A DNA stretch of 53,883 nucleotides. Source: Amycolatopsis sp. CA-126428. Lineage in GTDB: Bacteria; Actinomycetota; Actinomycetes; Mycobacteriales; Pseudonocardiaceae. The stretch spans positions 1 through 53,883 of the forward strand of contig NZ_PPHF01000166.1 of the NCBI RefSeq assembly GCF_002904335.1. The letters are read 5' to 3'. Below, piece after piece: positions 38,628-46,265 of the stretch. The notes beneath the pieces are model-generated. The model saw only the letters and a list, made by a program, of their open reading frames with translations, did not search any database and had not been told where the DNA came from. The position numbers and the translations under genes are program-made. Position 1 is the first letter of the stretch. Every line of letters starts with the position of its first letter.

Positions 38628-39904
38628 GCACCGAAGTGGACACCCCGGCCACCGCACGCAGCGGACGCACAACCGCGGGCAGCCTCGGCGGCTCGCTGAT
38701 CGTGTCCATCGGCCTCGGCTACCTGCTCACGGTCGCCTGCCAGCGCCTGCTGTCCCCGCCGGAGTACGCGGTTTTCGTCACCTTCTGGGGCCTGATCATG
38801 GGCCTCGGCAGCACGCTGTCGCCGCTCGAGCAGGAGCTTTCGCGCCAGTCGGCGGTCGCCGCGCTCGCCGGCGGCAAGGCGGGCCGCCCGGCTCTGCGGG
38901 CGGTGGCGGTCGGCGTGGTCGTCGCGGCCGCGTTCTCGCTCGCCTTGCTGATCCCACCGGTCAACGAAAGGCTCTTCCGCGGCGACTGGTCGCTGGCGCT
39001 GATCGTGCTGTGCGGCGGGGTCGCGTTCGCCTGCCAGTTCGGCACGCGCGGGCTGCTCATCGGGCAGCACAAGGTGAAGGCCTTTTCCCTGCTCGTGGTG
39101 GCCGAACCGGCGATCCGGGCGCTGGTCCTGGGTGTCCTGTTCGTCTCGGTCGCCTACAACGTCGTCTCGCTGGCGATCGCGGTCGCGGCCGGTTCGTTCG
39201 CCTGGCTGCTGTTCGCCCGCCCGGCTCGCCGGCTGCTCGACTTCCGGGTCGAGGGCGACGGCTGGGGCGTCACGTCCCGCCGGATGGGCATGCTCCTGGT
39301 CGGCGCGGCCCTGACGGCGGCGGTCATCACGGGCTACCCCGCGCTGGTCGGCCTGCTCGCGCCCGGCGGAGACCGCGACCGCGTCGGCTCGCTGTTCGCG
39401 GCGCTGGTCATCGCGCGGCTGCCGCTGACGCTGATCGGGCCGGTGCAGTCGCTGGCGGTGCCGTTCGTCGTCCGGCTCTCGGTCACCGAGGAGGGCCGCC
39501 ACAGGCTGCGCCGCGTGCTGGCTCTCGGCGCCGGCGCCGCGCTGGTGCTCGCCGCGGTCGGCGCCCTGGTCGGGATGTGGATCGGGCCGTGGGCGGTCCG
39601 GACCGTCAGCGGCCCGAAGTACGACATCGACGGCTGGTCGGTCGCGGGGCTGGTGTGGTCGTCGGTGCTGCTGGTGCCGATGCAGCTGCTCACGGCGGTG
39701 CTGATCGCCCGTACCCAGGCTCGGCTGGTGCTGGCCACGTGGGCGGTGGTGACCGGGACGGCGTCCTTGGTGCTGTTGTTCCTGCCGGGTGACACGGTGT
39801 TCCGCGCGGTGGTCGCGCTGGCGGTGGCGCCGACCCTGGGGCTGGCGGTGGTGCTCGCCTTCGTCCTGCGGCGGGCCCCGGAGCCGGTCACCAGGATGTC
39901 GTGA
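38624..39904 (+). CDS. Polysaccharide flippase (Wzx/MOP-type membrane protein)
   Basis: The 426-residue protein has about 12 hydrophobic helices and the start pattern of oligosaccharide flippases (TTAGSLGGSLIVSIGLGYLL, LSPPEYAVFVTFWGLIMGLG). It would move lipid-linked sugar units across the membrane. Coupled by ATGA to the GT2 gene before it. The family assignment rests on topology and context; no single catalytic motif exists. Its stop codon lies inside the hairpin at 39901-39940. Confidence 0.82.
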   Translation: MSTEVDTPATARSGRTTAGSLGGSLIVSIGLGYLLTVACQRLLSPPEYAVFVTFWGLIMGLGSTLSPLEQELSRQSAVAALAGGKAGRPALRAVAVGVVVAAAFSLALLIPPVNERLFRGDWSLALIVLCGGVAFACQFGTRGLLIGQHKVKAFSLLVVAEPAIRALVLGVLFVSVAYNVVSLAIAVAAGSFAWLLFARPARRLLDFRVEGDGWGVTSRRMGMLLVGAALTAAVITGYPALVGLLAPGGDRDRVGSLFAALVIARLPLTLIGPVQSLAVPFVVRLSVTEEGRHRLRRVLALGAGAALVLAAVGALVGMWIGPWAVRTVSGPKYDIDGWSVAGLVWSSVLLVPMQLLTAVLIARTQARLVLATWAVVTGTASLVLLFLPGDTVFRAVVALAVAPTLGLAVVLAFVLRRAPEPVTRMS

Positions 39905-39940
39905 GTGGTAAAGCGGGTTCTAACCCGCGTTACCACTCAC
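39901..39940. terminator. Long hairpin including the flippase stop codon
   Basis: Arms GTGAGTGGTAAAGCGGGTT (39901-39919) and AACCCGCGTTACCACTCAC (39922-39940) pair over 19 positions with one mismatch and a CT loop. It lies between convergent genes and probably ends transcription from both sides. The sharp, near-perfect shape suggests a dispersed repeat element as well. Confidence 0.6.
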
Positions 39941-39975
39941 GACCAGCCGCGGCAGAAGCCCAGCTCTGACCGCCC

Positions 39976-42036
39976 TCAGCCCCGGGGCGGGGTCTGCGGC
40001 AGGTCCAGCCGGTACACACTGACCGTGCCCGAGCTGAACGCCTTCGTCAGGCCCGGCAGGCCCGTCAGCCCGCTCAGCCCCGGTGCCAGGCTGAACGTCA
40101 GCTGGCCCGTCCAGTGGTGGCCGTCCGTGCCGACCGTCGGGGCCGAGGAATCCACGTACACCCAGCGGACGTTCTTCGCCCTCAGGATGTTCTGGACCTG
40201 CGGGTCGGCCGGGAAGTCGTTGAACTTCGCCAGCAGGGTGATGTTGTCCTCGATCGGGCTGTGGCCGTCCGGGACGATGTTGAGGATCGGCAGGTCGTAG
40301 TCGACGTACAGCAGCGTCGAGCCGTCGTTCGCGTTGTTGAGGATCGTCTCGCCCGGGGCCGCGTGCTCGTGGAGCCACTTCGCGGCCGCGTCGTCCGCCG
40401 CGTTGTAGCGGACGAACTGCGGGGCCGCGTAACGCTGGCTGAGCGACAGCGCCCCGGTGTTCATGTAGCCGCGGAACGACGTCACCGTCAGCGCGCCGAG
40501 CAGCACCACGATCAGCCCGAACGCCACCGCCGGGCGGAGCCGCGCCGGGATCGGGTTGCGGGCCCGCACCGCGACGACGAACAGCCCGAGCGCCACGAAC
40601 AGCACCCCCGCCAGCGGCGGGATCAGCAGGTAGACGTGGGTGTCGAGGCGATTGGCGACCCGGTAGTAGTAGCGGCCGATGGTCGCGCCGAACCCGGAGT
40701 TGGGCGAGTAGTGGAAGCTCACCATGACCGCGGCCCAGAACAGCCAGGCCGTCAGCAGCGGCCACGCCCGCCGGGACAGCAGCGTGGCGACGACGCCGGC
40801 CAGGCCCAGCAGGCCGAGCACCAGCTGGCCCATCGTGCCGCCCGGGTCGAAGTAGCCGCCGTAGGGCAGCCGGGCGACCAGCTCGGCCGACTCGCGCAGC
40901 GGTGAGCCGGGGATGTTGGCCGGCGCGTCGACCACCGTGCCGCCGCCGAGCCGCAGCAGCGCCAGCACGTCCGGGACGATGAGGACGACGGCGACCACGC
41001 CCGTCACCACCAGCGGCAGCAGCGCGCGGACGAAGGCGAGCCGGCCCGCTTTGGTGAACAGCAGGCCGACCATGGCCGCGACCGTCGTCAGCGCCACCGA
41101 GGTCAGCGCGCTCGGGTGCAGGTTGAACGCGCCCGCGGCGGCGACGCCGACCAGCACCGCGCGGCCCCAGTGGCGTTTGCCGATCACCAGCATCACCGCG
41201 ACGAGCCCGGGCATGAGCGTCATCGCGGCCGCGTTCGGCAGGACCCCGCCGTCGTGGGCGAAGGCGATGCCGGGGCGGTACAGCTGCACGGAGACCAGCG
41301 CGGCCACCCCGGCGGCGAGCTCGACCCAGCCGCGGCCGAGCCGGCCGTGCCGGAGCACCGCCGCGGTGAAGGCGGCCACCGACAGCGGCAGCACGACCAC
41401 CATGAACACGACGGTCGTCAGGTTCAGGGACAGCATCGTGTCCCCGAAGATGTCGGTGAGCAGCGCGCAGATGTCGGTGAACCCGGGCGGGTAGAACTGG
41501 ACGTTGGTGTCGTGCACGACGTCGATCGGCAGGATCTGCCACGGCGCGGCCTTGCCGGTGAAGTGCGTGAACGCGGTCAGCACTGCGTGCGTGACGGTGT
41601 CGTGCTCCTGGGTCGGCGTCCGCCACGACCCGAGGCCCTTGTGCCACATGCGGACGCCGAGGCCGACCCCGGCGACGGCGATGAGCGCGCCCAGCACCTG
41701 GGCGACCGTCCCGGCCCGGCCGGTCAGCGTGCGCAGCCGCGGGTCTTCGGCGGGCTCCGCCGGATCCGCGGCCGGGCGACGGCGGCGGACCAGCCACCGC
41801 ACGCCGCCGAGCACGAGCAGCACGACCACGAGCGCGACGACCGCGGTCAGCAGGCCGAAGCGGAGTCCGGTGACGCCGGTGAACAGGGACACCAGCAGGA
41901 CGAACCCGGTGGTCAGCGGCGCCGAGAGGCCCGCCAGCCACAACCGCTCGCGTACGCCGGCGACCAGGAGAATCGAGAATCCGGGGAGCAATACCACCAG
42001 GATTCCCACGGCCAGCCGGACAGCTTCGGACAGCAT
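39976..42036 (-). CDS. Large polytopic membrane protein, DUF6541-like (A)
   Basis: The 686-residue protein has about 14 hydrophobic helices and a soluble C-terminal part with sugar-enzyme-like features (ETILNNANDGSTLLYVDYDL, VRWVYVDSS). An outer loop near the third helix pair holds TPTQEHDTVTHAVLTAFTHF and HDTNVQFYPPGFTD. The pattern fits the actinobacterial DUF6541 family, which looks like GT-C glycosyltransferases. ATG 42036 follows GGAGAAGG. It is divergent from a second protein of the same type. Confidence 0.75.
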   Translation of the reverse strand: MLSEAVRLAVGILVVLLPGFSILLVAGVRERLWLAGLSAPLTTGFVLLVSLFTGVTGLRFGLLTAVVALVVVLLVLGGVRWLVRRRRPAADPAEPAEDPRLRTLTGRAGTVAQVLGALIAVAGVGLGVRMWHKGLGSWRTPTQEHDTVTHAVLTAFTHFTGKAAPWQILPIDVVHDTNVQFYPPGFTDICALLTDIFGDTMLSLNLTTVVFMVVVLPLSVAAFTAAVLRHGRLGRGWVELAAGVAALVSVQLYRPGIAFAHDGGVLPNAAAMTLMPGLVAVMLVIGKRHWGRAVLVGVAAAGAFNLHPSALTSVALTTVAAMVGLLFTKAGRLAFVRALLPLVVTGVVAVVLIVPDVLALLRLGGGTVVDAPANIPGSPLRESAELVARLPYGGYFDPGGTMGQLVLGLLGLAGVVATLLSRRAWPLLTAWLFWAAVMVSFHYSPNSGFGATIGRYYYRVANRLDTHVYLLIPPLAGVLFVALGLFVVAVRARNPIPARLRPAVAFGLIVVLLGALTVTSFRGYMNTGALSLSQRYAAPQFVRYNAADDAAAKWLHEHAAPGETILNNANDGSTLLYVDYDLPILNIVPDGHSPIEDNITLLAKFNDFPADPQVQNILRAKNVRWVYVDSSAPTVGTDGHHWTGQLTFSLAPGLSGLTGLPGLTKAFSSGTVSVYRLDLPQTPPRG

Positions 42037-42205
42037 GCCTTCTCCGATCAACAAAGCCGTCAACGCCCGGGAGTCTATGGGGGGCCGCGGTGTGCCCAGG
42101 ATGCGGGTGACCAGCGAGCTGACGTGCACGGTAGCGTGGCCGCCGCCGTCGGAGACGCCGTTCACCGCGGTGGCGGGACGGCTCACGGCGAAATGGGATG
42201 GAACA

Positions 42206-44176
42206 ATGGGGTTTCTGCTCGTTCTGGCCGCATTCTGGCTGCCCGGCGCCGTTTTCGGCGCGGCGATCGGCCTGCGTGGCTGGACGCTGGGCGCGGCGGC
42301 CCCGGTCCTCACCTTCGGGGTCGTGGCCCTCGCCATCCCGCTGCTCGGCGCCACGGGCATCCGGTGGACAGCGCTCTCCGTGACACTGTGGACGCTCGTG
42401 GTCTCGGCCGCCGGCTTCGCGGTCACCTGGGCCGTGGCCCGGTTCACCCGGCGGCGCCGGCCGGACGCCGAGGCGGCCCCGCCCGAGCGCCCGCGGTGGT
42501 CGTGGCGCGCCCACGCCTTGACGGCGCTCGGTGTCGCCGCCGGGATGGCGGTCGGCGCGCTCACCGTGCTGCGCGGCATTCCGGCACCCGGCACGGTGAA
42601 CCAGGACTGGGACGCCGCGTTCCACGCGAACCTCGTCCGCTGGATCGCCGAGCGCGGCGACGCGCGCCCGTCGACCGTCAGCACCATCGCGAACCTGCCG
42701 GACGAGACGCACTACTTCTACCCGGACACCTACCACGCGCTGCTCGCCGTGCTCTTCGGCAAGGGCGGCCTGACCGTGATGCCGCTGCTGAACTTCGCGT
42801 CGATCGCCGTCACCTTCGCGGTGCCGCTCGGCGTGGCCGCGATGTGCCGCGCGTGGCGGCTGCCCCCGGTGACGGCCGCCGCGGTCGCCGTCGCTTCCGC
42901 CTGCTTCACCTCCTTCCCCTACGACCTGTTCTGGCACGGGCCGGTCTGGCCGTACGCCGCCGGCGTCGCCCTGGTCCCGGCCATGCTCGCGGTGGTCCGC
43001 CTGCTGCTCGAGCCGGGCGGTGCCACCGGGCCGCTGGCCGTGGGCTTCGGCGCCGGGGGCCTGGCGGCGCTGCACACCAGCGTCGTGTTCGTCCTCGTCG
43101 TCTACTGCGTCCTGATCCTGGCCGCGGTGCTCTTCCGGTTCGAGCCGATCGACTGGCGGCGGGCCTGGCCGTCGCTGGTGGCGGCCGCGCTGCTCGCCGT
43201 CCTGCTCGGGCTGCCCCAGGTGCTGCCCTCGCTCTACAACGCCGGCGGCGTGACGTCCGCGATCTGGGGGAACGCCGCCACCGTGACCGGCGCGGTCGGG
43301 CAGACGGTCACGTTCTCGCCGATGGCGGACTTCCCGCAGTGGTGGATCGGCGTGCCCGCCGTCGCCGGCGTGGTCCTGCTGGCCCGGCACCGGCGGGTGG
43401 TCTGGCTGGTCGCCGCGTACGTCGTCCTCGGCGGCTTGTACGCGGCGACGGTGTCCATGGAGAACGGCCTGGTCCACCTGCTGACCGGGCCGTTCTACAA
43501 CGACAACTACCGGATCGCGGCCCTGCTGCCGTTGATCGGCGCGGTGGGCTTCGGCGAGTTCGTCCACACCGCGACGGCGTGGTTCGCGGCGAAGGTCCGG
43601 CCCCGGCTGCCGAGGCTGCACCCGGCGGCGCCCGTGCTGGCCGGCGTGGTGCTGCTGGCGGCGGTGATCGGCGGGTTCAGCCGCGGGTACGTGTACATCA
43701 ACTCCGTCCACGTGAACATCGGCTACCGGGGCTTCCCCTCGGTGAGCGCGGACGAGGAGGCGGCGTTCGCCTGGCTGGCCGGGCACACCGTCCCCGGCGA
43801 GCGCGTCCTGAACGACCGCCTCGACGGGTCGGTCTGGATGTACGCGCTGCAGGGGGTGAAGCCGACCCAGTGGAACTACTACGGCGCGCCGCCGGCCAGC
43901 GACATCGGCTACGTCAGCGCGCACGCGAACCGGCTGGAAGCCGACCCCCGGGCCCGCAAGATCTTGCGGGAGCTCAAGGTCCGCTACGCCTTCGTCGGCC
44001 AGGGCAACGCCGTCCCCGACGGGCAGAACGATCCCGGCCTGCTGAACCTGGACACCGCTCCGGGGTTCAAGCCGGTCTACCGCAACCCCGGGGCCTCGAT
44101 CTACGAGATCGCGGGGCAGCAGGACGTCGTCACGGCGGGCGCCGCGCCCGGGTCCGCGACCGGCGACGGGCGGTGA
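42206..44176 (+). CDS. Large polytopic membrane protein, DUF6541-like (B)
   Basis: The 656-residue protein shares layout with its divergent neighbour: N-terminal helices, then an outer loop NQDWDAAFHANLVRWIAERG and THYFYPDTYHALLAVLFGKG. About 12 helices and a final soluble segment follow (ERVLNDRLDGSVWMYALQGV, DPRARKILRELKVRYAFVGQ). The Asp/His-rich loop is where GT-C enzymes hold catalytic acids. A sugar-transferase role in wall glycan assembly is an inference. ATG 42206 is chosen at the start of the first hydrophobic helix; the frame is open upstream. The next GT2 gene begins 18 bases later. Confidence 0.75.
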   Translation: MGFLLVLAAFWLPGAVFGAAIGLRGWTLGAAAPVLTFGVVALAIPLLGATGIRWTALSVTLWTLVVSAAGFAVTWAVARFTRRRRPDAEAAPPERPRWSWRAHALTALGVAAGMAVGALTVLRGIPAPGTVNQDWDAAFHANLVRWIAERGDARPSTVSTIANLPDETHYFYPDTYHALLAVLFGKGGLTVMPLLNFASIAVTFAVPLGVAAMCRAWRLPPVTAAAVAVASACFTSFPYDLFWHGPVWPYAAGVALVPAMLAVVRLLLEPGGATGPLAVGFGAGGLAALHTSVVFVLVVYCVLILAAVLFRFEPIDWRRAWPSLVAAALLAVLLGLPQVLPSLYNAGGVTSAIWGNAATVTGAVGQTVTFSPMADFPQWWIGVPAVAGVVLLARHRRVVWLVAAYVVLGGLYAATVSMENGLVHLLTGPFYNDNYRIAALLPLIGAVGFGEFVHTATAWFAAKVRPRLPRLHPAAPVLAGVVLLAAVIGGFSRGYVYINSVHVNIGYRGFPSVSADEEAAFAWLAGHTVPGERVLNDRLDGSVWMYALQGVKPTQWNYYGAPPASDIGYVSAHANRLEADPRARKILRELKVRYAFVGQGNAVPDGQNDPGLLNLDTAPGFKPVYRNPGASIYEIAGQQDVVTAGAAPGSATGDGR

Positions 44177-44181
44177 AGCGT

Positions 44182-44187
44182 TAAAGT
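44182..44187 (+). promoter_or_regulatory. -10 element, probably giving a leaderless GT2 mRNA
   Basis: TAAAGT ends 7 bases before GTG 44195, the same spacing as at 37595 and 2906. Confidence 0.4.
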
Positions 44188-44194
44188 GATGCCC

Positions 44195-44947
44195 GTGTCT
44201 GTGACCTCGGCGAACCCGGTGACCAGCCGCCGCGTGCTCATCGTGATGCCCGCCCTCAACGAGTCGGCGAGCGTCGCGTCGGTCATCGAGCAGGTCAAGC
44301 GGGCCCTTCCGGGCGGTGACGTGCTGGTCGTGGACGACGGCTCGGTGGACGACACCGCCAAGCTGGCCCGCGCCGCGGGCGCCGAGGTGGCCCGGCTCGC
44401 CGTGAACCTCGGGGTCGGCGGCGCGATGCGCACCGGGTTCCGCTACGCCGCCGCCCGCGGGTACGACGTCGTCGTCCAGGTGGACGCCGACGGCCAGCAC
44501 GACCCGGACGAGCTCGACGCGCTGCTGCGCGGCCTGGACGACGCGGACATCGTGATCGGCTCCCGGTTCGCCGGCAAGGGCGCGTACAAGGCCAGCGGGC
44601 CGCGCAAGTACGCCATGGTCGCGCTGTCCATCGTGTTCTCGCGGCTGGCGAAGACGCGGCTCACCGACGTCACTTCCGGTTTCAAGGCGATGGGGCCGCG
44701 CGCGATCCGGCTGTTCGCCGGCTACTACCCGGCCGAGTACCTCGGCGACACGGTGGAGTCCCTGGTCATGGCCATCCGGGCGAAGCTGACCATCAAGGAA
44801 ATTCCGGTCGTCATGCGGGAGCGCGCGGGCGGCACGCCCAGCCACTCGCCCGTGAAGTCGGCCGTCTACCTGAGCCGGGCCGGGCTCGCACTGCTGCTGG
44901 CGCTGGTACGCCGCCGCCCGGCGGTCGACTCGTCCGACTCGGCATAA
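44195..44947 (+). CDS. GT2 polyprenyl-phosphate glycosyltransferase (DPM1-like)
   Basis: The 250-residue enzyme has RVLIVMPALNESASVASVIE, VLVVDDGSVDDTA, NLGVGGAMRTGFRYA, VVQVDADGQHDPDEL (DxD motif) and IGSRFAGKG. It resembles dolichyl-phosphate mannose synthases and makes polyprenyl-phosphate sugars on the cytosolic side, donors for GT-C enzymes such as the two neighbours or the GT39 protein. I prefer GTG 44195, which fits a leaderless start; GTG 44186 and ATG 44189 are in frame. It is followed by a DUF2304 gene, its usual partner. Confidence 0.9.
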   Translation: MSVTSANPVTSRRVLIVMPALNESASVASVIEQVKRALPGGDVLVVDDGSVDDTAKLARAAGAEVARLAVNLGVGGAMRTGFRYAAARGYDVVVQVDADGQHDPDELDALLRGLDDADIVIGSRFAGKGAYKASGPRKYAMVALSIVFSRLAKTRLTDVTSGFKAMGPRAIRLFAGYYPAEYLGDTVESLVMAIRAKLTIKEIPVVMRERAGGTPSHSPVKSAVYLSRAGLALLLALVRRRPAVDSSDSA

Positions 44948-44960
44948 GGGAGCTTGCGAG

Positions 44961-45395
44961 ATGGAAGGTTGGCGCGTCCTCAGCATCGTCGTCGCCTGCG
45001 TCGTGCTGTTCGTCGTCCTCGAGATGATGCGGCGGCGCAAGCTCCGTGAGAAGTACGCGGGCGTGTGGCTGGTCGTCGCCATCGGCGTCGTGGTGCTGGC
45101 CGTGATCCCGGCGGCCGCGAAGTTCCTCGCCGGGCTGACCGGGGTGGAAACGCCGTCGAACTTCGTCTTCCTCCTCGCCGGCGTGGTCCTGGCGCTGGTG
45201 TCGCTGCACCTGTCCACCGAGACCGGGCACCTCGAGGAAGAGGTGCGCACCTCGGTCGAGGAGATCGCGCTGCTGCGCTGCGAGCTCGAAGACACCCGGC
45301 GCGAGCTGGCGAGCCGGATCGCCGAGCTGGAGGCGAAGACGGCGGCACCCGACGACGTCAAAGGGCTCCCGGAGGTCGAGCGCGTCAGCAAGTGA
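44961..45395 (+). CDS. DUF2304 membrane protein
   Basis: The 144-residue protein has three membrane helices (VLSIVVACVVLFVVLEMM, WLVVAIGVVVLAVIPAAAK, FVFLLAGVVLALVSLHLS) around the family motif LREKYAGVWL, then a coiled-coil tail (LRCELEDTRRELASRIAELE). DUF2304 genes commonly follow GT2 polyprenyl-phosphate glycosyltransferases and may hold them at the membrane. GGGAG lies about 10 bases before ATG 44961. Confidence 0.88.
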   Translation: MEGWRVLSIVVACVVLFVVLEMMRRRKLREKYAGVWLVVAIGVVVLAVIPAAAKFLAGLTGVETPSNFVFLLAGVVLALVSLHLSTETGHLEEEVRTSVEEIALLRCELEDTRRELASRIAELEAKTAAPDDVKGLPEVERVSK

Positions 45396-45447
45396 CGCGC
45401 TGATCGAGGCCCTGCTCGCCGCCCCCGCGCGGCTGGGCCGGGTCCGC

Positions 45448-45936
45448 GTGCTGGCCATCGACGGCCCGTCGGGCGCCGGCAAGTCCACACTGGCCGCCCA
45501 CGTCGTCGCCGAGCTGACCGCCCGCGGGTGCCGCACGGCCTTGGTGAGCACCGACGCCTTCGCGACGTGGGACGACCCGGTCTCGTGGTGGCCCCGGCTC
45601 GCCAGCGGCGTCCTGCGGCCGCTGGCCGGCGGTGTGGCGGGCGCGTACCGGGCAATGGACTGGTCCAGTGGGGCACCCCGGCCGGGTGAACTCGTCCGGG
45701 TGGCCGTGCCGGACGTCCTGGTGCTGGAGGGGGTTTCGAGCGGCCGCACTTCGGTAAGACCCCTGCTTTCCCACCTCTGCTGGCTCTCCGGCGGCTCCGA
45801 AGCCGGGCGGCTGGCCAGAACCGTCGCCCGGGATGGCGAGGCCGCACGGGCCGAATTGGCGCGGTGGCAACGCTTCGAGCGCGGCTGGTTCGCCGTGGAC
45901 GGCACCGCCGGCGCCGCCGGAACCCGACTTCCGTAG
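45448..45936 (+). CDS. Uridine kinase-like P-loop ATPase
   Basis: From GTG 45448 the 162-residue product begins VLAIDGPSGAGKSTLAAHVV (Walker A), with TALVSTDAFATWDDPVSWW, MDWSSGAPRPGELV and DVLVLEGVSSGR. It ends in the lid-like ARAELARWQRFERGWF. This is the small actinobacterial uridine/cytidine-kinase-like family; the substrate is unproven. Homologues usually carry about 20 more residues before the P loop. Here the in-frame upstream codons DALIEALLAAPARLGRVR look like that segment but offer no ATG, GTG or TTG, so the true start is unclear. It follows DUF2304 directly. Confidence 0.75.
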   Translation: MLAIDGPSGAGKSTLAAHVVAELTARGCRTALVSTDAFATWDDPVSWWPRLASGVLRPLAGGVAGAYRAMDWSSGAPRPGELVRVAVPDVLVLEGVSSGRTSVRPLLSHLCWLSGGSEAGRLARTVARDGEAARAELARWQRFERGWFAVDGTAGAAGTRLP

Positions 45937-46265
45937 GGGAACAGGGGGTCACGCATCGTGTCCGAGGGACTCCGAATCGATCAAGCTGTCCGTAGCCGGA
46001 TACACGAGCGGGGTAATGTCGGTACCGCCATCTGAGTCATGGATCACGCACCCAGGGCAGCCGTAGCCCGCAAATGGTCACATTCTGTCGTGATTTATGG
46101 ACACATTGCGGTCAAATCGGTGTCCACGTAGCGCGATCGTAACCTCACGTGCTTAAGTGCGGGCCGAGTTCCCGCTAGTGTCGGCGAGCACACCGATCGT
46201 CCGTCGAGTTCCTGACCGACCGGACGGTGACTTTGAAACCCGAAACATCTCCCAAGGGGTGCCAG
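45937..46265. other. Promoter region of the peptide ABC importer
   Basis: No gene is seen in these 329 bases. TAGTGT at 46176-46181 is the best -10 candidate (preceded 17 bases earlier by TTAAGT), giving a leader of about 75 nt. TTGCGG/TAGCGC at 46106-46134 with a 17-base spacer is a weaker second choice. The first half is AT-richer than its surroundings. Confidence 0.35.

Noticed and set aside
39920..45952. A stop-free minus-strand frame of about 2010 codons
   Set aside because: It is antisense to several well-supported genes and its translation is Arg/Gly/Ala-rich without any family motif, as expected in high-G+C DNA.
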